NCBI GenBank assembly: GCA_013002885.1
Contig: JABDLS010000114.1
Span: forward strand, 1 to 64,000
DNA from: Gemmatimonadota bacterium
Lineage (GTDB): Bacteria; Gemmatimonadota; Gemmatimonadetes; Longimicrobiales; Gaopeijiaceae
Length of the DNA: 64,000 nt
Direction of reading: 5' to 3'
A model generated the notes under the pieces. That model made no database searches. It had not been told where the DNA came from and worked only from the letters and a program-made list of their open reading frames with translations. The position numbers and the translations under genes were made by a program. Positions 62,234 to 64,000 of this stretch are shown here, in pieces; position 1 is the first letter of the stretch; every line of letters begins with the position of its first letter.

Positions 62234-62688
62234 CCATCCGACCCCTCGCGGCGCTGGGCGCCCTAGCCGTGGGTCTCGCCACGCTGGTGATTGCCGCACC
62301 GGCCGTGGCCCATCACGCCTTCGGCGCCGAGTTCGACCGTGACGCGCCCATCCAGCTCCGCGGCCAGATCGTGAAGCTGGAGTGGGTAAACCCCCACACC
62401 TGGGTCCACGTCGAGATCGCGAAGGACGACGGAACCACCGAGGTCTGGATGGTGGAGGGCGGCACGCCGAACGTGCTCCTCCGCCGAGGTCTACGTCGCG
62501 ACTGCCTCACGCCCGGCACCGAGATCATCGTGGACGGGTACCAGGCCAAGGACCACTCCCTCACCCGGGCCAACGGCAAGGACATCACCTTTACCGATGG
62601 GACGAAGATCTTCCTCGGCTCCTCGGGCACAGGCGCTCCGTACGAGCGGGAGATGATGGCTGCGCGCCGGGCGCAGGGGCGCTGCTAG
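62230..62688 (+). CDS. DUF6152 family exported protein
   Basis: 152 residues with a signal peptide ending APAVAHHAFGAEFDRD. The rest fits DUF6152, a small OB-like beta-barrel family: IQLRGQIVKLEWVNPHTWVHVEI, WMVEGGTPNVLLRRGLRRDCL, TEIIVDGYQAKD and TDGTKIFLG. The adjacent His-His after the signal is conserved in relatives and may bind metal. The start overlaps the upstream stop (ATGA). Relatives are found near DUF6644 genes, two of which lie just downstream on the other strand. Confidence 0.85.
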   Translation: MTIRPLAALGALAVGLATLVIAAPAVAHHAFGAEFDRDAPIQLRGQIVKLEWVNPHTWVHVEIAKDDGTTEVWMVEGGTPNVLLRRGLRRDCLTPGTEIIVDGYQAKDHSLTRANGKDITFTDGTKIFLGSSGTGAPYEREMMAARRAQGRC

Positions 62689-62738
62689 GTCCGTCCCGCC
62701 GGACTGCCGGGCGAAAAGCGATTCATCAGGAGCGAAGC

Positions 62739-63077
62739 GTGGGTGAGAAGGGATCGAAACGGACGGCCGCCGCCGAAACCACCGCTCGGGAACTCACCGC
62801 GGAACTCGCTCATCTAGGAGATGTGACGAGTAAGAAGATGTTCGGTGGAGTGGGCATCTTCGAGAGCGGGACCATGTTCGGTATCGTCGATTCGACGGGC
62901 GCGATTTTCCTTCGGGGTGGCGATCTGAACCGGGAGACATTCGAGGCGTCCGGCTCCGAGCGACACGGGAAGATGCCGTACTGGTCGGTCCCACCACAGG
63001 TTCGCTCGGATGCCGATGTATTCGCGGCCTGGGGCGCCGCCGCGGTCAACGCGAGCAGGCAGGCGAAGAAGAGCTGA
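62739..63077 (+). CDS. TfoX N-terminal-domain protein
   Basis: 112 residues, cytosolic. The TfoX-N fold is visible: LGDVTSKKMFGGVGIFESGTMFGIV, then DSTGAIFLRGG and PYWSVPPQV near the end. It lacks the C-terminal domain of the full competence regulator Sxy/TfoX, as do many short bacterial homologues of unknown role. The GTG at 62739 has AGGAG 7 bases upstream; the longer frame crosses the DUF6152 gene. It is transcribed after the triad but with a 50-base gap. Confidence 0.85.
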   Translation: MGEKGSKRTAAAETTARELTAELAHLGDVTSKKMFGGVGIFESGTMFGIVDSTGAIFLRGGDLNRETFEASGSERHGKMPYWSVPPQVRSDADVFAAWGAAAVNASRQAKKS

Positions 63078-63098
63078 ATCCAGGGCCGTGAGGCCTTC

Positions 63099-63116
63099 GA
63101 GTTTCAGCTGAAACTC
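63099..63116. terminator. 18-bp perfect palindrome between convergent genes
   Basis: GAGTTTCAGCTGAAACTC is self-complementary over its whole length and would fold as a 7-bp stem with an AGCT loop on either strand. It lies 22 bases after the TfoX-like stop and 44 bases from the convergent stop at 63160. There is no T-run, so it may be a bidirectional terminator or a protein-binding site. Confidence 0.45.
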
Positions 63117-63159
63117 CAAACGGGGCTCTCCGTCTCTGCCGGGCTCACTGCGGCCGCTA

Positions 63160-63639
63160 TTAGCTATACCCGATCCACCGCCCGGCCGCCGCGACGGTGA
63201 ACCACAACGCGATCGACACCGCCCCCAGAACCCGACTCCGCGCCGACGTCTCCAGGCCATCCAGCGAACGGTTCTTCACTGCGAAGGTGAACGCGATGGC
63301 CGCAGGCAGCGTCATCATCTTCACCCAGAACGACGTGTTGTAGAAGCACTTGATGGCTTCGGACAAGAACAGAAGCACGCCCGTCGACAACATCACGGCC
63401 ACCCCGCCGAGGAGCCATGGCCGCACATGACGAGCCAGGTCGGAGAGTCGCTGGCCGGTGAGGCCCAACCCCAGCAGCCTCAGGTCCACCACGAGAATGG
63501 CGCCGCCCAGGACGCACAGCGCGACGAGGTGCGCGGCTTCGATAATGGGAAAAAGCCAGACGGAGTCCCGGACCAACGTCCCGAGGTAGGTGGCCTCGCA
63601 CCACTCGAAGAAGCCGATCCACGACTCCGGCGGCATCAT
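63160..63639 (-). CDS. DUF6644-like four-helix membrane protein
   Basis: 159 residues with four transmembrane helices. Family-like features are VRDSVWLFPIIEAAHLVALCV (helix 1, with a histidine), VVDLRLLGLGLTGQRLSDLARH, and GVLLFLSEAIKCFYNTSFWVKMM. The membrane histidines could bind heme, but this is not shown. The ATG at 63639 makes an ATGA overlap with the stop of the upstream paralogue, so the two are coupled. The 16 extra residues in the longer frame overlap that gene and are discarded. Confidence 0.8.
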   Translation of the reverse strand: MMPPESWIGFFEWCEATYLGTLVRDSVWLFPIIEAAHLVALCVLGGAILVVDLRLLGLGLTGQRLSDLARHVRPWLLGGVAVMLSTGVLLFLSEAIKCFYNTSFWVKMMTLPAAIAFTFAVKNRSLDGLETSARSRVLGAVSIALWFTVAAAGRWIGYS

Positions 63640-64000
63640 GGCAGCTCCCCTGACGGGGCTGGCAGACCGTCCGCCTCGGCGCGGCACCCGGCGACGAAGT
63701 TCACCCAGTCCGGTTGGGGCTGGATGTCACAGTCAAACCAGTTGTAAGCCACCAGTCGACCCGAGAAGACGACTCCGGTCCAGACGACGAGGGACACGAG
63801 CCCCGCCATCCGTGCTGCCCGAGGTGCGCGGTAGTCGTCATCCCACTGATGGATGCTGCGGTGGATACGGGTATGGAAGAGCCAGATGTTGAGCCCCGCC
63901 AAAACCAACAGCACCACCTTGATGCGGAAGAAGAGGTTGTTGTAGTAGCGGAGAGGAGACGAGTAGAAGAGGAGCAGACCGGTGACGACCATCACGGCGA
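63636..64000 (-). CDS. DUF6644-like membrane protein, truncated by window edge
   Basis: At least 120 residues are visible; the gene continues beyond base 64000, so the true start is unseen. The visible part contains TGLLLFYSSPLRYYNNLFFRIK and VVLLVLAGLNIWLFHTRIHR, which match the middle of DUF6644-type membrane proteins, then a last helix (AGLVSLVVWTGVVFSGRLVAY). It is paralogous to the gene it overlaps downstream. The function is unknown. Confidence 0.75.
   Translation of the reverse strand, partial: AVMVVTGLLLFYSSPLRYYNNLFFRIKVVLLVLAGLNIWLFHTRIHRSIHQWDDDYRAPRAARMAGLVSLVVWTGVVFSGRLVAYNWFDCDIQPQPDWVNFVAGCRAEADGLPAPSGELP

Noticed and set aside
1-64000. Search for tRNA, rRNA, CRISPR repeats, insertion sequences and phage genes
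   Set aside because: No cloverleaf with a GTTCRAATC-type arm, no regularly spaced repeats, and no transposase, integrase or capsid-like proteins were seen by eye.

Overview
The window is 64 kb of GC-rich bacterial chromosome, densely coding, with about 46 genes. I found no rRNA, tRNA, insertion sequence, prophage or CRISPR array. The gene content fits an environmental, probably uncultured, member of the Gemmatimonadota or a neighbouring lineage. It includes secreted S9 and S41 peptidases, a sortilin-like BNR protein, an acidobacterial-type FtsX permease, TolB/TPR membrane proteins, a DUF2339 protein, many Gram-negative signal peptides and a planctomycete-style DUF1501/DUF1549 pair. The assignment is inferred from gene content only. 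Start codons include ATG, GTG and TTG, and start-stop overlaps of four bases (ATGA or GTGA) recur throughout.

Region by region: 0-10 kb holds an aminotransferase, a small GlsB/YeaQ-type membrane protein, an exported S9 peptidase, a BNR/sortilin-like protein coupled to a carboxypeptidase-regulatory-like protein, a four-CBS protein, and a bactofilin-like membrane protein coupled to a small conserved protein. 11-18 kb is a signalling island: a tandem universal stress protein, a PAS-GGDEF diguanylate cyclase, then an MHYT-PAS-histidine kinase whose stop overlaps a receiver-HDOD protein, which overlaps a second receiver protein with a degenerate HD-GYP-like output. 18-26 kb holds a TolB/TPR membrane protein with an unclear start, a GWxTD-like exported protein, an S41-like protease, a TerC protein and a DinB protein. 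26-32.4 kb has a three-gene overlapping operon (P1 aminopeptidase, S15/CocE hydrolase, N-acyl-D-amino-acid deacylase) divergent from a Tat-exported histone-deacetylase-like amidohydrolase. 32.4-34.7 kb holds a small lipoprotein and glpD.

34.8-37.9 kb is the most unusual locus. A Phd-type antitoxin gene precedes a large FtsX/MacB-type permease whose N-terminus is a RelE-like toxin domain fused in frame, and an AT-rich perfect palindrome lies just upstream. 38-45 kb holds a small exported protein, an amidohydrolase-cupin-TPR operon, and a divergent redox operon (PQQ dehydrogenase, gluconate-dehydrogenase subunit 3, GMC flavoprotein). 45-52 kb is the DUF1501 / cytochrome-c DUF1549-DUF1553 / VCBS group. 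52-59 kb holds a DUF2339 membrane protein, an M42 aminopeptidase and pyruvate phosphate dikinase. 59-64 kb holds a small outer-membrane-like protein with a clear terminator, a three-gene operon of two paralogous exported proteins plus a DUF6152 protein, a TfoX-like protein and two tandem DUF6644-like membrane proteins, the last cut by the window edge.

Taken together the window suggests a heterotroph that degrades peptides and modified peptides outside the cytoplasm, oxidises sugars or alcohols in the periplasm, and has an elaborate sensory and cyclic-di-GMP layer.
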